A stretch of DNA of 21,515 nt from Pseudomonadota bacterium (GTDB lineage: Bacteria > Pseudomonadota > Alphaproteobacteria > UBA9219 > RGZA01): NCBI GenBank assembly GCA_016195205.1, contig JACQAB010000051.1:1-21515 (forward strand), read 5' to 3'. The stretch's first letter is position 1. Each line of letters begins with the position of its first letter. A program made the position numbers and the translations under genes. Below are positions 7,259-14,463 of this stretch, in pieces. Under the pieces are notes generated by a model. It did no database searches. It was not told where the DNA came from and was given only the letters and a program-made list of their open reading frames with translations.

Positions 7259-8608
7259 ATGGCTAAATTACCGCTTCTCGGTCCCACAAGCCCGGAGTTA
7301 GCCGCACAATATGGGGGCGAGTATAAAATAATTGGCGGACAAGCTTATCCCGTTTACGGCAGCAATACTCCCTCCGCTCCACCAGCGGCCCAGCCTGCAG
7401 AGAAACTAAGATATCGGGTGCAGACGCCTCCAGGCACGTATGTTCCTGACGCTGCAACGGCGGGCACAGAGAAACTAAGATACCGGGTGCAGGCGGCTCC
7501 AGGCACGTATGTTCCGGAAATACCTTCTTCCCCATCACCTAGCGCGCCCAATCATACTCAGGCCAAGGTGTTCCAACCCGGGGAGGCCCAGCGTTATGTG
7601 CACCAGCCTTTTATTCCTAACAAGCAGCAACAGCAGAAGCAGCTTGCCCCCGGACAAGGCATTACTCATCAAGACCAATTAGCAAAACAACGGGAACTGC
7701 TTGAAAAAGGCACAAACTCTTCCGGCATTCTTTCCAAGGCCGCCGGGCTTATAGAAAAACTTCCTGGCGGTGACAAATTACTGTCATGGGGAGCACGCGC
7801 AGGGCCATTCCTGACAAAGACCCTGGGGCCTGCCGTAGTCGCAATCACCGGGGGCTGGCGCGCAGGACAAGGCTACATGAACGGCGATGGCAGTGAAGTT
7901 GCCAAAGGCGCCATTTCTATTCCTGCTGCTTTGGCTGGCGGCGTGCTTGGAGCAAAAATTGGCGCGGGTGTTGGCTTAGCCATTTCCACCGTTTTTCCAC
8001 CCGCGGCCGTTGTGGTGGTTCCGATTACAACCGTTGTTGGGAGCGTGGCCGGTGCGATCGGAAGCGTTTTGCTAACAGACAAAGCCGTCGATTTGGCCAA
8101 AAGCGTTTTCAACTCCGCCAAAGGCTTTTTTGGCTTTGGCAAAAAAGATACCGCGCTGGCGAGCACCCCGGCTCAACGCGATTTGCTCAAAGATGTTGAT
8201 CCAGCCACACGCAAGGCGATCGAAGACCGTTTGCAAGAGAATCCGTCTATCATACCGGTCAAAACCTACATTGGAAATTTAGCCGCTCGAGATGGCGTTA
8301 TCGCCCCCGATCAAGAATTCGCCAAAACCGACAGCAAAGGCGTAAGAACCGCCGATCAACGCCCCGAAGATGACGCAAGAAAAGGGGTTAAACCCACCCT
8401 GGGCGAATTCGGCAACAAACCGGACGAGGCGTACAAACCCGCCATCGCGCAATACAACAGCTTCAGCATGGGTGATCGCCCCTCGCCCGCCGCTGCCCCC
8501 GCCGTGCTGGAAGGTGCCGGGCCGAAAGCCGAAACCGCGCGCACGGCCAATGCTTCTCCTGCCGTCGATAAAAAACAGCAGCATTATAATCAACCCACCA
8601 TCAGCTAA
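7259..8608 (+). CDS. Large Pro/Ala/Gln-rich protein of unknown function with tandem repeats and a hydrophobic core
   Basis: A 449-residue protein that I do not recognise. The N-terminal third is disordered and holds two near-identical 23-residue units built on EKLRYRVQ..PGTYVP, then a poly-Gln run. The middle (about 185-270) is hydrophobic and Gly/Ala-rich (GGVLGAKIGAGVGLAIS, GSVAGAIGSVLL), resembling glycine-zipper membrane-inserting segments. The C-terminal third is hydrophilic and low complexity. There is no signal peptide. GAGAG-like purines lie about 8 nt before the ATG. It stands alone between miaA and ilvB. A secreted effector or a pore-forming protein fits this build, and the nearby DotB-like ATPase makes that tempting, but it is speculation. 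Confidence 0.7.
   Translation: MAKLPLLGPTSPELAAQYGGEYKIIGGQAYPVYGSNTPSAPPAAQPAEKLRYRVQTPPGTYVPDAATAGTEKLRYRVQAAPGTYVPEIPSSPSPSAPNHTQAKVFQPGEAQRYVHQPFIPNKQQQQKQLAPGQGITHQDQLAKQRELLEKGTNSSGILSKAAGLIEKLPGGDKLLSWGARAGPFLTKTLGPAVVAITGGWRAGQGYMNGDGSEVAKGAISIPAALAGGVLGAKIGAGVGLAISTVFPPAAVVVVPITTVVGSVAGAIGSVLLTDKAVDLAKSVFNSAKGFFGFGKKDTALASTPAQRDLLKDVDPATRKAIEDRLQENPSIIPVKTYIGNLAARDGVIAPDQEFAKTDSKGVRTADQRPEDDARKGVKPTLGEFGNKPDEAYKPAIAQYNSFSMGDRPSPAAAPAVLEGAGPKAETARTANASPAVDKKQQHYNQPTIS
7398..7515 (+). repeat. Two direct repeat copies, 69-bp period, inside the 449-residue protein
   Basis: Copies at 7398-7446 and 7467-7515 (49 bp each) differ at only a few bases and are offset by 69 bp, which is 23 codons, so the frame is kept. 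The near-identity at DNA level points to recent duplication. Confidence 0.9.
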
Positions 8609-8681
8609 CTCCCATCTGTTCGAAACCAGCGCTGGTTATCGGGCGAATAAACAATAAAACCCCCGTTTTTCGATTGATGTG

Positions 8682-8711
8682 TTGACGCTTCGCCAGCTTC
8701 TTTCGTAAGCT
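8682..8711 (+). promoter_or_regulatory. Possible promoter of the ilv operon
   Basis: TTGACG (8682-8687) is followed after 18 nt by TAAGCT (8706-8711), about 38 nt ahead of the ilvB ATG. A small hairpin (CAGCTT/AAGCTG) overlaps the -10. A perfect 14-bp palindrome (AACCAGCGCTGGTT, 8624-8637) lies upstream. No Ile/Val/Leu-rich leader peptide or attenuator is visible, so regulation is not explained by classical attenuation. Confidence 0.35.
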
Positions 8712-8748
8712 GTTCAATCCTTTATTCTGTGGATAATGGCGAATTCTC

Positions 8749-10500
8749 ATGCGTATGACCGGTGCGGAAATCATCATCAAGGCCCTGCGTGATCAGGGCG
8801 TCGAGATTATTTTCGGCTATCCGGGCGGCGCGGTGCTGCCGATTTATGACGCGCTGTTCAAACAAAATGACATCCGCCACATCCTGGTGCGCCAGGAAGG
8901 CGGCGCAGTGCATGCCGCCGAAGGTTATGCGCGGTCCACCGGTAAAGTGGGTTGTGTGCTGGTCACCTCAGGCCCCGGCGCCACCAACGCCGTGACCGGC
9001 CTTACCGATGCGTTGCTGGATTCCATTCCCATCGTCTGCCTTACCGGCCAGGTGCCTACGCATTTGATCGGTAATGATGCCTTCCAGGAGTGTGATACCA
9101 CCGGCATTACCCGCCCCTGCACCAAGCATAACTGGCTGGTGAAAACCCCCGACCAGCTGGCGCGCGTGATGCATGAAGCCTTTCATATCGCCGGCAGCGG
9201 CAGGCCCGGCCCGGTGGTGATCGATATTCCGAAAGACGTTCAGCTGGCCGAAGGTGACTACGTGCCGCCCTCGATGGTGGAACACCCCTTGTACCAGCCG
9301 AAAACCGTGGGCGACGAAAAAGCCGTGCAGCGCGCGGTGGAATTGATCGCCGATGCCGAGCGGCCGCTGTTTTACACCGGCGGCGGTGTGATCAATTCGG
9401 GCCGGCGCGCGTGCGAGACGCTGCAAAAGCTGGTGAAGGCCACCGGCTATCCGATCACCAGCACGCTGATGGGCCTGGGCGCCTATCCATCCACCGACGG
9501 GCAATACCTGGGCATGGTGGGCATGCATGGCAGCTATGAATCCAACCTGTCGATGTATAACTGCGACGTGATGATTAATATCGGCGCGCGGTTCGACGAC
9601 CGCGTCACCGGCAAGCTTTCCGAATTCTCGCCGAAATCGAAAAAAATCCATGTCGATATCGACGCCAGCTCGATCAACAAAACCGTGGTGGTTGATGTAC
9701 CCATCATCGGCGACGCCGGCACGGTGCTGGATCAAATACTGAAGGAATGGCAGGCCAAGGGCCACCGGCCCGATAAAGAGGCCTTGAGCAAATGGTGGTC
9801 GCAGATCAACCAGTGGCGCGCGCGCAAATCGTTCAGCTACAAAAAATCCGACAAAATCATTAAGCCGCAATACGCGCTGGAACGCCTGCGCGATTTAACC
9901 CGCGGGCATGACACCTATTTCACCACCGAAGTGGGCCAGCACCAGATGTGGGCGGCCCAGTTCCTTGAATTGAACGAACCGCACCGCTGGATGACTTCCG
10001 GCGGCCTGGGCACCATGGGCTATGGCCTTCCCGCCGCCATCGGCGTGCAGCTGGCGCATCCCAAATCATTGGTGATTGACGTGGCGGGCGAGGCCAGCAT
10101 CCTGATGAACATCCAGGAAATGAGCACCGCCGTGCAGCATCAGCTACCGGTGAAAGTGTTCATCATCAACAACCAGTGGATGGGCATGGTGCGCCAGTGG
10201 CAGGAATTGATTCATGGCGGGCGCTATTCGCAAAGCTATACGGCGGCGCTGCCTGACTTCGTGAAACTGGCCGAGGCTTTCGGCGGCATCGGCATGCGCG
10301 CCGAAACGCCCGCTGAACTGGATGGCGTGATCAAGGAAATGATGAAAACCGACAAACCTACCATCGTCGATGTGTGCGTGGACCAGAAAGAAAACTGCTA
10401 TCCGATGATTCCAGGCGGCCGCGCGCATTATGAAATGATCCTTGGCGACGATCAGGATATTTCCACCGCCACGCCCGACGAAGGCCTGGTCCTGGTATAA
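8749..10500 (+). CDS. ilvB: Acetolactate synthase large (catalytic) subunit
   Basis: This ThDP enzyme condenses two pyruvates to acetolactate, or pyruvate with 2-ketobutyrate, the first common step of Val/Leu/Ile synthesis. The 583-residue length is normal. Visible are the N-terminal PYR domain (FGYPGGAVLPIYD; catalytic Glu50 in VRQEGGAVHAAEGYA), the central FAD-binding domain, and the C-terminal PP domain (TSGGLGTMGYGLPAAIG; NNQWMGMVRQWQ). Two oddities: the first motif reads QEGGA where HEQGA is usual, and the metal-binding GD(G/A)S motif reads GEAS, so Glu448 replaces the conserved Asp; the second ligand region Asn474-Asn475 is intact. The start is ATG 8749, or ATG 8755 two codons later. 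It heads ilvB-ilvH-GNAT-ilvC. Confidence 0.95.
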   Translation: MRMTGAEIIIKALRDQGVEIIFGYPGGAVLPIYDALFKQNDIRHILVRQEGGAVHAAEGYARSTGKVGCVLVTSGPGATNAVTGLTDALLDSIPIVCLTGQVPTHLIGNDAFQECDTTGITRPCTKHNWLVKTPDQLARVMHEAFHIAGSGRPGPVVIDIPKDVQLAEGDYVPPSMVEHPLYQPKTVGDEKAVQRAVELIADAERPLFYTGGGVINSGRRACETLQKLVKATGYPITSTLMGLGAYPSTDGQYLGMVGMHGSYESNLSMYNCDVMINIGARFDDRVTGKLSEFSPKSKKIHVDIDASSINKTVVVDVPIIGDAGTVLDQILKEWQAKGHRPDKEALSKWWSQINQWRARKSFSYKKSDKIIKPQYALERLRDLTRGHDTYFTTEVGQHQMWAAQFLELNEPHRWMTSGGLGTMGYGLPAAIGVQLAHPKSLVIDVAGEASILMNIQEMSTAVQHQLPVKVFIINNQWMGMVRQWQELIHGGRYSQSYTAALPDFVKLAEAFGGIGMRAETPAELDGVIKEMMKTDKPTIVDVCVDQKENCYPMIPGGRAHYEMILGDDQDISTATPDEGLVLV

Positions 10501-10516
10501 CCCTCCGGCAAACGCC

Positions 10517-11032
10517 ATGAACGCACCCTCTCCCGCCACCCAGCGCCACGTTTTTTCGGTTCTCGTCAACGACGAGCCGGGCGTGCTGGCGCGCGTGATC
10601 GGGCTGTTCTCGGGCCGCGGCTATAACATTGAAAGCCTGGCGGTGGCGATTGTGGATGCCGAGCGCTCGCTGTCGCGGATCACCGTGGTTTCCATAGGCA
10701 CGCCACAAATCCTTGAACAGATTGAGGCGCAGCTGAACCGCATCGTGCCCGTGCGCAAGGTGGTGGACCTGACGCGCCAGGGCGCCACGGTGGAGCGCGA
10801 AATGGCGCTGGTGAAGGTGAATGGCAGCGGCGCCTCGCGCATGGAAGCCCTGAAAGTGGCGGAAGCCGCCCATGCCAAGGCGAAAGACGCCTCGCCCGAA
10901 GCCTTTATTTTTGAAATCACCGGCACCGCCGGCGAAATCGACAATTTCATCAACCTGATGAAGCCGCTTGGCCTCATCGAAACCGTGCGTTCGGGCGTGT
11001 TGGGCCTGGCGCGCGGCAACAAAACCGTATAG
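10517..11032 (+). CDS. ilvH: Acetolactate synthase small (regulatory) subunit
   Basis: The regulatory subunit stabilises IlvB and gives valine feedback control. The 171-residue protein has the N-terminal ACT domain (HVFSVLVNDEPGVLARVIGLFSGRGYNIESL), the LNRIVPVRKVVDL linker and the C-terminal ALS_ss domain (FEITGTAGEIDNFINLM). The frame is open 25 codons further up into ilvB, but the ATG at 10517 starts just ahead of the ACT domain and gives the family's normal length. It begins 16 nt after the ilvB stop with no clear Shine-Dalgarno, so coupling to ilvB translation is likely. Confidence 0.95.
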   Translation: MNAPSPATQRHVFSVLVNDEPGVLARVIGLFSGRGYNIESLAVAIVDAERSLSRITVVSIGTPQILEQIEAQLNRIVPVRKVVDLTRQGATVEREMALVKVNGSGASRMEALKVAEAAHAKAKDASPEAFIFEITGTAGEIDNFINLMKPLGLIETVRSGVLGLARGNKTV

Positions 11033-11041
11033 GAGCAGACC

Positions 11042-11494
11042 ATGACTGATCTTCCCACCGGACTTGCCATCCATAAACTGGACGGCAAACGTGACCTGAC
11101 CGAATGCTTCGAAATCCGCCGCGCCGTTTTCATTGAAGAGCAGCAAGTGCCGCGCGACACCGAGCAGGACGGGTTGGACGTTTTCTATACCCATTACCTG
11201 CTGAAGGAGGGCGGCAAGCCCATCGGCACGGCCCGCGCCAAGGTCAACGCCATGAACGAAGGCAAAATGGGCCGCTTCTGCCTGGTGGTGGATGCGCGCA
11301 AAAAGGGTTATGGTAAGGCTTTGATGGAATACATTCTGGCCGACCTGAAGAAGAACGATAAAAACCTGAAGAAGGTGCAGATCAGCGCCGAAACGGTGAG
11401 CATGCCTTTCTTCGAAAAATTGGGCTTTGCTAAAATCGGCGACGAATATCAGGAAGCCAACATCCCCCACTTCGCCATGGTCTGGACGCCTTAA
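11042..11494 (+). CDS. GNAT-family N-acetyltransferase, YjcF/ElaA-like
   Basis: A 150-residue acetyl-CoA-dependent acetyltransferase. EIRRAVFIEEQQVP near the N-terminus and the C-terminal FFEKLGF...YQEANIPHFAM are the signatures of the YjcF/ElaA branch. VVDARKKGYGKALMEYIL holds the acetyl-CoA pyrophosphate loop (RKKGYG). It starts 9 nt after ilvH with a strong AGGAG and stops 24 nt before ilvC, so it is an integral cistron of the ilv operon. The substrate is unknown; no branched-chain amino acid role is established for this family. Confidence 0.88.
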   Translation: MTDLPTGLAIHKLDGKRDLTECFEIRRAVFIEEQQVPRDTEQDGLDVFYTHYLLKEGGKPIGTARAKVNAMNEGKMGRFCLVVDARKKGYGKALMEYILADLKKNDKNLKKVQISAETVSMPFFEKLGFAKIGDEYQEANIPHFAMVWTP

Positions 11495-11518
11495 AACGAG
11501 AACAGGAAAGGAAACCCC

Positions 11519-12538
11519 ATGCGTGTTTATTATGATCGCGATGCCGATGTGAACCTGATCAAGGCGAAGAAGGTCGCCATCGTCGGCTATGGCAGCCAAG
11601 GGCATGCCCATGCGCAAAACCTGCGCGACAGCGGCGTGAAGGACGGCATCGTTGCCCTGCGCAAAGGTAGCGCTTCGGTAGCCAAGGCAGAAAAAGCAGG
11701 CTTCAAGGTGATGGAACCGGCCGAGGCGGCAAAAATTGCCGATGTGATGATGATCCTCACCCCCGACGAGTTACAGAGCGATTTATATCGCGAGCATCTG
11801 GGACCGAATATGAAAAAAGACGCCGCGCTGGCTTTCGCCCACGGCCTCAACATCCATTTCAACCTGATCGAGCCGCGTAAGGACCTCGACGTGTTCATGA
11901 TCGCGCCCAAGGGCCCTGGCCACACGGTGCGCTCGGAATACCAGAAGGGCGGCGGCGTGCCGTGTCTGGTGGCCATTCAGCAGAACCCCAGCGGTAAGGC
12001 CATGGAATTGGCATTATCTTACGCCTGCGCCATCGGCGGGGGACGTTCGGGCATTATCGAAACCAGTTTCCGCGAGGAATGCGAAACCGATCTGTTCGGC
12101 GAACAGGTCGTGCTGTGCGGCGGACTGACCTCTCTCATTCAAGCGGGGTTTGAAACGCTGGTCGACGCCGGCTACGCCCCCGAAATGGCCTATTTCGAAT
12201 GCCTGCACGAAGTGAAGCTGATTGTCGACCTGATCTATGAAGGCGGCATCGCCAATATGCGTTATTCCATTTCCAACACCGCGGAATACGGCGACTACAC
12301 CCGTGGCCCGCGCGTGATCACCGAGGAAACCAAGAAGGAAATGAAGCGCATTCTGGATGATATTCAGTCGGGCCGCTTCGCGCGCGACTGGATGCTGGAA
12401 AACAAGGTGGGCCAGGCCAACTTCAAGGCCATGCGCCGCAACGCCGCGGAACATCCGATTGAAAAAATCGGCGAAAAGCTCCGCGCCATGATGCCGTGGA
12501 TCTCGGCGAACAAGCTGGTGGATAAGAGTAAGAATTAG
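11519..12538 (+). CDS. ilvC: Ketol-acid reductoisomerase, class I
   Basis: IlvC converts acetolactate or acetohydroxybutyrate to the dihydroxy acids using NADPH and Mg2+. The 339 residues match the short class I form. The Rossmann motif GYGSQGHAHAQNLRDSG begins at residue 23, followed by LRKGSAS, whose Arg and Ser residues usually read the NADPH phosphate. MIAPKGPGH and the knotted helical domain with DLFGEQVVLCGG and ECLHEVKLIVDLIYEGG (metal-ligand acidic residues) are intact. AGGAAAGG lies before the ATG. It is the last gene of the ilv run; a weak hairpin without a T-tract (12542-12565) follows. Confidence 0.97.
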   Translation: MRVYYDRDADVNLIKAKKVAIVGYGSQGHAHAQNLRDSGVKDGIVALRKGSASVAKAEKAGFKVMEPAEAAKIADVMMILTPDELQSDLYREHLGPNMKKDAALAFAHGLNIHFNLIEPRKDLDVFMIAPKGPGHTVRSEYQKGGGVPCLVAIQQNPSGKAMELALSYACAIGGGRSGIIETSFREECETDLFGEQVVLCGGLTSLIQAGFETLVDAGYAPEMAYFECLHEVKLIVDLIYEGGIANMRYSISNTAEYGDYTRGPRVITEETKKEMKRILDDIQSGRFARDWMLENKVGQANFKAMRRNAAEHPIEKIGEKLRAMMPWISANKLVDKSKN

Positions 12539-12564
12539 CATAGCTTTTCGTAACTACAAAAAGC

Positions 12565-12593
12565 TTGACAAAGGACCGGGTTTCCCATAGGAT
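12565..12593 (+). promoter_or_regulatory. Promoter of the brnTA operon
   Basis: TTGACA (12565-12570), a 17-nt spacer, then TAGGAT (12588-12593): near-ideal sigma-70 geometry. The brnT ATG is only 3 nt past the -10, so transcription would start at or within the first codon. The same bases AGGA (12589-12592) could instead act as a Shine-Dalgarno. BrnA-type antitoxins are known to repress their own promoter, and an operator here would be expected, but no clear palindrome was seen. Confidence 0.6.
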
Positions 12594-12596
12594 GCC

Positions 12597-12887
12597 ATGA
12601 AGATCGTTTTCGATCCTCGGAAATCGGAAAGAAACCGTCGGCAGCGGGGTCTTCCCTTCGATGATACGGCCGACTTCGATTGGGAAACGGCGATCTATAG
12701 AGAGGATACGCGAAAACCCTATCCTGAATCGCGTTTTCTCGCCTTGGGTTTTCTAGACGAAAGATTGCATGCCCTATGTTTTACGCCAACCGCCGAAGGC
12801 ATACGGATTATTAGTTTTCGCAAAGCAAACGCACGCGAGGTAAGGCGCTACCATGAAGAAAAAGAAATTAAAGCCGCTGACGAATAA
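12597..12887 (+). CDS. brnT: BrnT-family ribonuclease toxin
   Basis: BrnT is a RelE-fold RNase that blocks translation until BrnA binds it. The 96-residue protein starts with the family opening IVFDPRKSERNRRQRGLPFDDT, then the core RFLALGFLDERLHALCFTPTAEGIRIISFRKANAREVRRYHE, whose conserved Arg, Ser, Arg and Glu residues around ISFRKANAREVRRY match the family C-terminus. It overlaps brnA by 35 bp, the standard toxin-first arrangement. The gene follows ilvC by 58 bp under its own promoter. Confidence 0.9.
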   Translation: MKIVFDPRKSERNRRQRGLPFDDTADFDWETAIYREDTRKPYPESRFLALGFLDERLHALCFTPTAEGIRIISFRKANAREVRRYHEEKEIKAADE

Positions 12888-13143
12888 AGCCGGTGAAATA
12901 AGAGAACTCACCCGTAAAGATATTCGCGGGTTCAAGCCCGCCGCCGAGGTTCTCCCGCCCAGGCTGGTGGCCATGTTGCCCAAACGCCGCCCGGGCCAAC
13001 GTGGCCCCCAGCGCACCCCCACCAAGGAGCAAGTAACCCTGCGTCTTGATGCCGATGTGCTGTCTTTCTTCAAATCCTTCGGGCAAGGCTGGCAAACCCG
13101 CATCAATGATGCTTTAAAAAATATTGCGGACAGAAACGGCTAA
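12853..13143 (+). CDS. brnA: BrnA-family antitoxin
   Basis: BrnA neutralises BrnT through its N-terminal part and binds DNA with a C-terminal ribbon-helix-helix. The 96-residue protein has a basic N-terminus (MKKKKLKPLT), the antitoxin helix region, a Pro/Arg-rich linker, and the typical BrnA domain QVTLRLDADVLSFFKSFGQGWQTRINDALKN (about 60-90). It starts inside brnT. Its TAA stop overlaps by 3 nt the stop codon of the convergent gene on the minus strand. Confidence 0.9.
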   Translation: MKKKKLKPLTNKAGEIRELTRKDIRGFKPAAEVLPPRLVAMLPKRRPGQRGPQRTPTKEQVTLRLDADVLSFFKSFGQGWQTRINDALKNIADRNG

Positions 13144-13616
13144 TTCCTGCTTAAATCCACATCCTCGCCGAAGGCGATGGTGTCGGTGGCGTGCGGCCGG
13201 GGCGTGGTCCAGCCCGCCGGGGGTTGATGCGTATCCCCGTCGCTTTGCAGGGCTTCGTTATCGGTCTTGGCGGCGATGATTTTCCTTAAATAATCCAGCG
13301 CTGCGGGGGTTTTCAGCCCACGCAGGGAAAGTTTTTCGGCGATGGCGTCGATCTCTTCCGGCTGGAAATGGCGGGAATCTTCTTCTTCCGGGCGCATCAC
13401 GCAACGCACGATGTCGTCATACAACTCGCGGCCCTTGGCGGTGTTCATGATGCCTTCAAAATGCTTCAACCCGTGCTGCTGCTCCCAGATAAGCTGCAGG
13501 CCGAGTTTCATCATGTTGGTGATCAGGAAAAAATAATTGCCGATCTGGCGCGCGGGCTCGGCCGCTTTAGCGGCAGGCGTGGTGACGCGATTCATCTGAT
13601 AAAGAATACGGCCCAT
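13140..13616 (-). CDS. Unknown protein, 158 residues
   Basis: I do not recognise this protein. It is predicted to be mostly helical and soluble, with one moderately hydrophobic helix (IGNYFFLITNMMKLGLQLIWEQQ, about 26-47), an acidic middle, and a Pro/Thr-rich tail that looks disordered. It is likely real: AAGGA lies 6 nt before the ATG, composition is gene-like, and its TAG stop meets the brnA stop tail to tail. It could be expressed from the AT-rich stretch 13617-13700, which holds two ATTTAAAT copies. Confidence 0.7.
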   Translation of the reverse strand: MGRILYQMNRVTTPAAKAAEPARQIGNYFFLITNMMKLGLQLIWEQQHGLKHFEGIMNTAKGRELYDDIVRCVMRPEEEDSRHFQPEEIDAIAEKLSLRGLKTPAALDYLRKIIAAKTDNEALQSDGDTHQPPAGWTTPRPHATDTIAFGEDVDLSRN

Positions 13617-13700
13617 GAAATGTCCTTGCTGTTCCTATCAACGTAACCGCAGGGTATTAAGGCAATTTAAATTACGGCTAACATTTGATTTAAATTGAAG

Positions 13701-14390
13701 CTAAGTAGCTTGAATTGTTGAATCTTTTTTATCGTAAAATTCGGCGTCGCTCAGCGCTTTACCACGTTCTTTGGCCTCGGTTCCCTTGCGGTGTTCTGAA
13801 AAAATGCCCAGCGCTGTGGCCGCCCAGACGTTATTTCCCGGCACATTCTCGCTAAGATTGCGAGCCTTTTGCCCTTCTCGCGCGCGGTCGAACAGATAGC
13901 TGTCATGCCATTGCGGCAGGCTGAAAATAAGCTCTTCCACATAATAATAATGCATGAAGTCAAGGATGGCTTTGGCCCCTTCATGACGCATGTTGAAGCC
14001 CATGAAGCCGCATTCGCTGTGGTCCCAATCCTTGCGGCCCAGATAGCTCACCGCCTCGTCCGCACGCGGCATCACCGCCGCCAATTCTTCCATGGAAACC
14101 GGGCGGTGAAGAATGGCATCAGCGTCCCACCACACCACAAAATCAGGCGGCGTGTCGGAAACGCGCTCGCGCTCAAAAAAATAATGCAGGAAAAAAAACT
14201 TGTGACAGAAACGCGTGGCCTGCAGCCGGTATTCCGTGGGATGATCGCGCCAGGCATGATGCACGAATTCACTGTCGGTGCTGGCGCCATAGACCACGGC
14301 GTCGCGCTCGTTGAACTGCTTGTTCATCTTGCCGAAGGCCGTGATTTCCGTCGGGCAGACGAAGGTGAAGTCTTTGGGCCAAAAGAACAT
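13701..14390 (-). CDS. Chimeric ORF: inverted peroxiredoxin fragment fused in frame to a glycosyltransferase-like C-terminal domain
   Basis: Starting at the ATG at 14390, residues 2-48 are exactly the peroxiredoxin stretch FFWPKDF...HHAWR, including the peroxidatic motif FVCPTE; the rest (about 181 residues) is a different protein. That part has RLQATRFCHKFFFLHYF, the metal-binding DxD in VVWWDADAILHRP, then YLGRKDWDHSECGFMGFN and LPQWHDSYLFD, as in a family of surface-polysaccharide glycosyltransferases. The glycosyltransferase has lost its native N-terminal region. The join falls at the end of the 141-bp inverted repeat. The frame also runs back to a TTG at 14414. Whether the product exists is unknown; the join may be a real rearrangement or an assembly chimera. 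Confidence 0.6.
   Translation of the reverse strand: MFFWPKDFTFVCPTEITAFGKMNKQFNERDAVVYGASTDSEFVHHAWRDHPTEYRLQATRFCHKFFFLHYFFERERVSDTPPDFVVWWDADAILHRPVSMEELAAVMPRADEAVSYLGRKDWDHSECGFMGFNMRHEGAKAILDFMHYYYVEELIFSLPQWHDSYLFDRAREGQKARNLSENVPGNNVWAATALGIFSEHRKGTEAKERGKALSDAEFYDKKDSTIQAT
14247..14387 (-). repeat. Left arm of a perfect 141-bp inverted repeat
   Basis: Read on the minus strand, this block is identical base for base to 14584-14724 on the plus strand. It encodes 47 peroxiredoxin residues in the same frame as the original. The arms are separated by 196 bp (14388-14583) containing the peroxiredoxin promoter and its first 40 codons. Confidence 0.97.
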
Positions 14391-14398
14391 CAGCCCGA

Positions 14399-14427
14399 TT
14401 GAATCGCAGGCCAAAAGGCCTTATATA
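14399..14427 (+). promoter_or_regulatory. Probable promoter of the peroxiredoxin gene with an internal palindrome
   Basis: TTGAAT (14399-14404), 17 nt, TATATA (14422-14427). The spacer holds the perfect inverted repeat AGGCC-AAAA-GGCCT (14408-14421), placed where a repressor or activator would contact polymerase. The distance to the ATG is about 36 nt, with a strong GAGGAG (14451-14456). Confidence 0.55.
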
Positions 14428-14463
14428 TTCCTTACACATAACCAAACGAAGAGGAGCAATACC

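Noticed and set aside
7398..7515. Short CRISPR-like direct repeat
   Set aside because: Only two copies, coding, period of exactly 23 codons, and no cas gene nearby.
8609..8748. Leader-peptide attenuator ahead of ilvB
   Set aside because: No short frame rich in Ile, Val or Leu and no paired terminator/antiterminator stems were seen.
8968..9870. Minus-strand open frame of 300 codons inside ilvB
   Set aside because: Antisense to a fully conserved acetolactate synthase; composition is His/Gly/Arg-rich with no motif.
10358..11617. Minus-strand open frame of 419 codons over ilvB, ilvH, GNAT and ilvC
   Set aside because: Long only because of high GC opposite real genes. It spans four well-recognised coding regions and has no recognisable domain.
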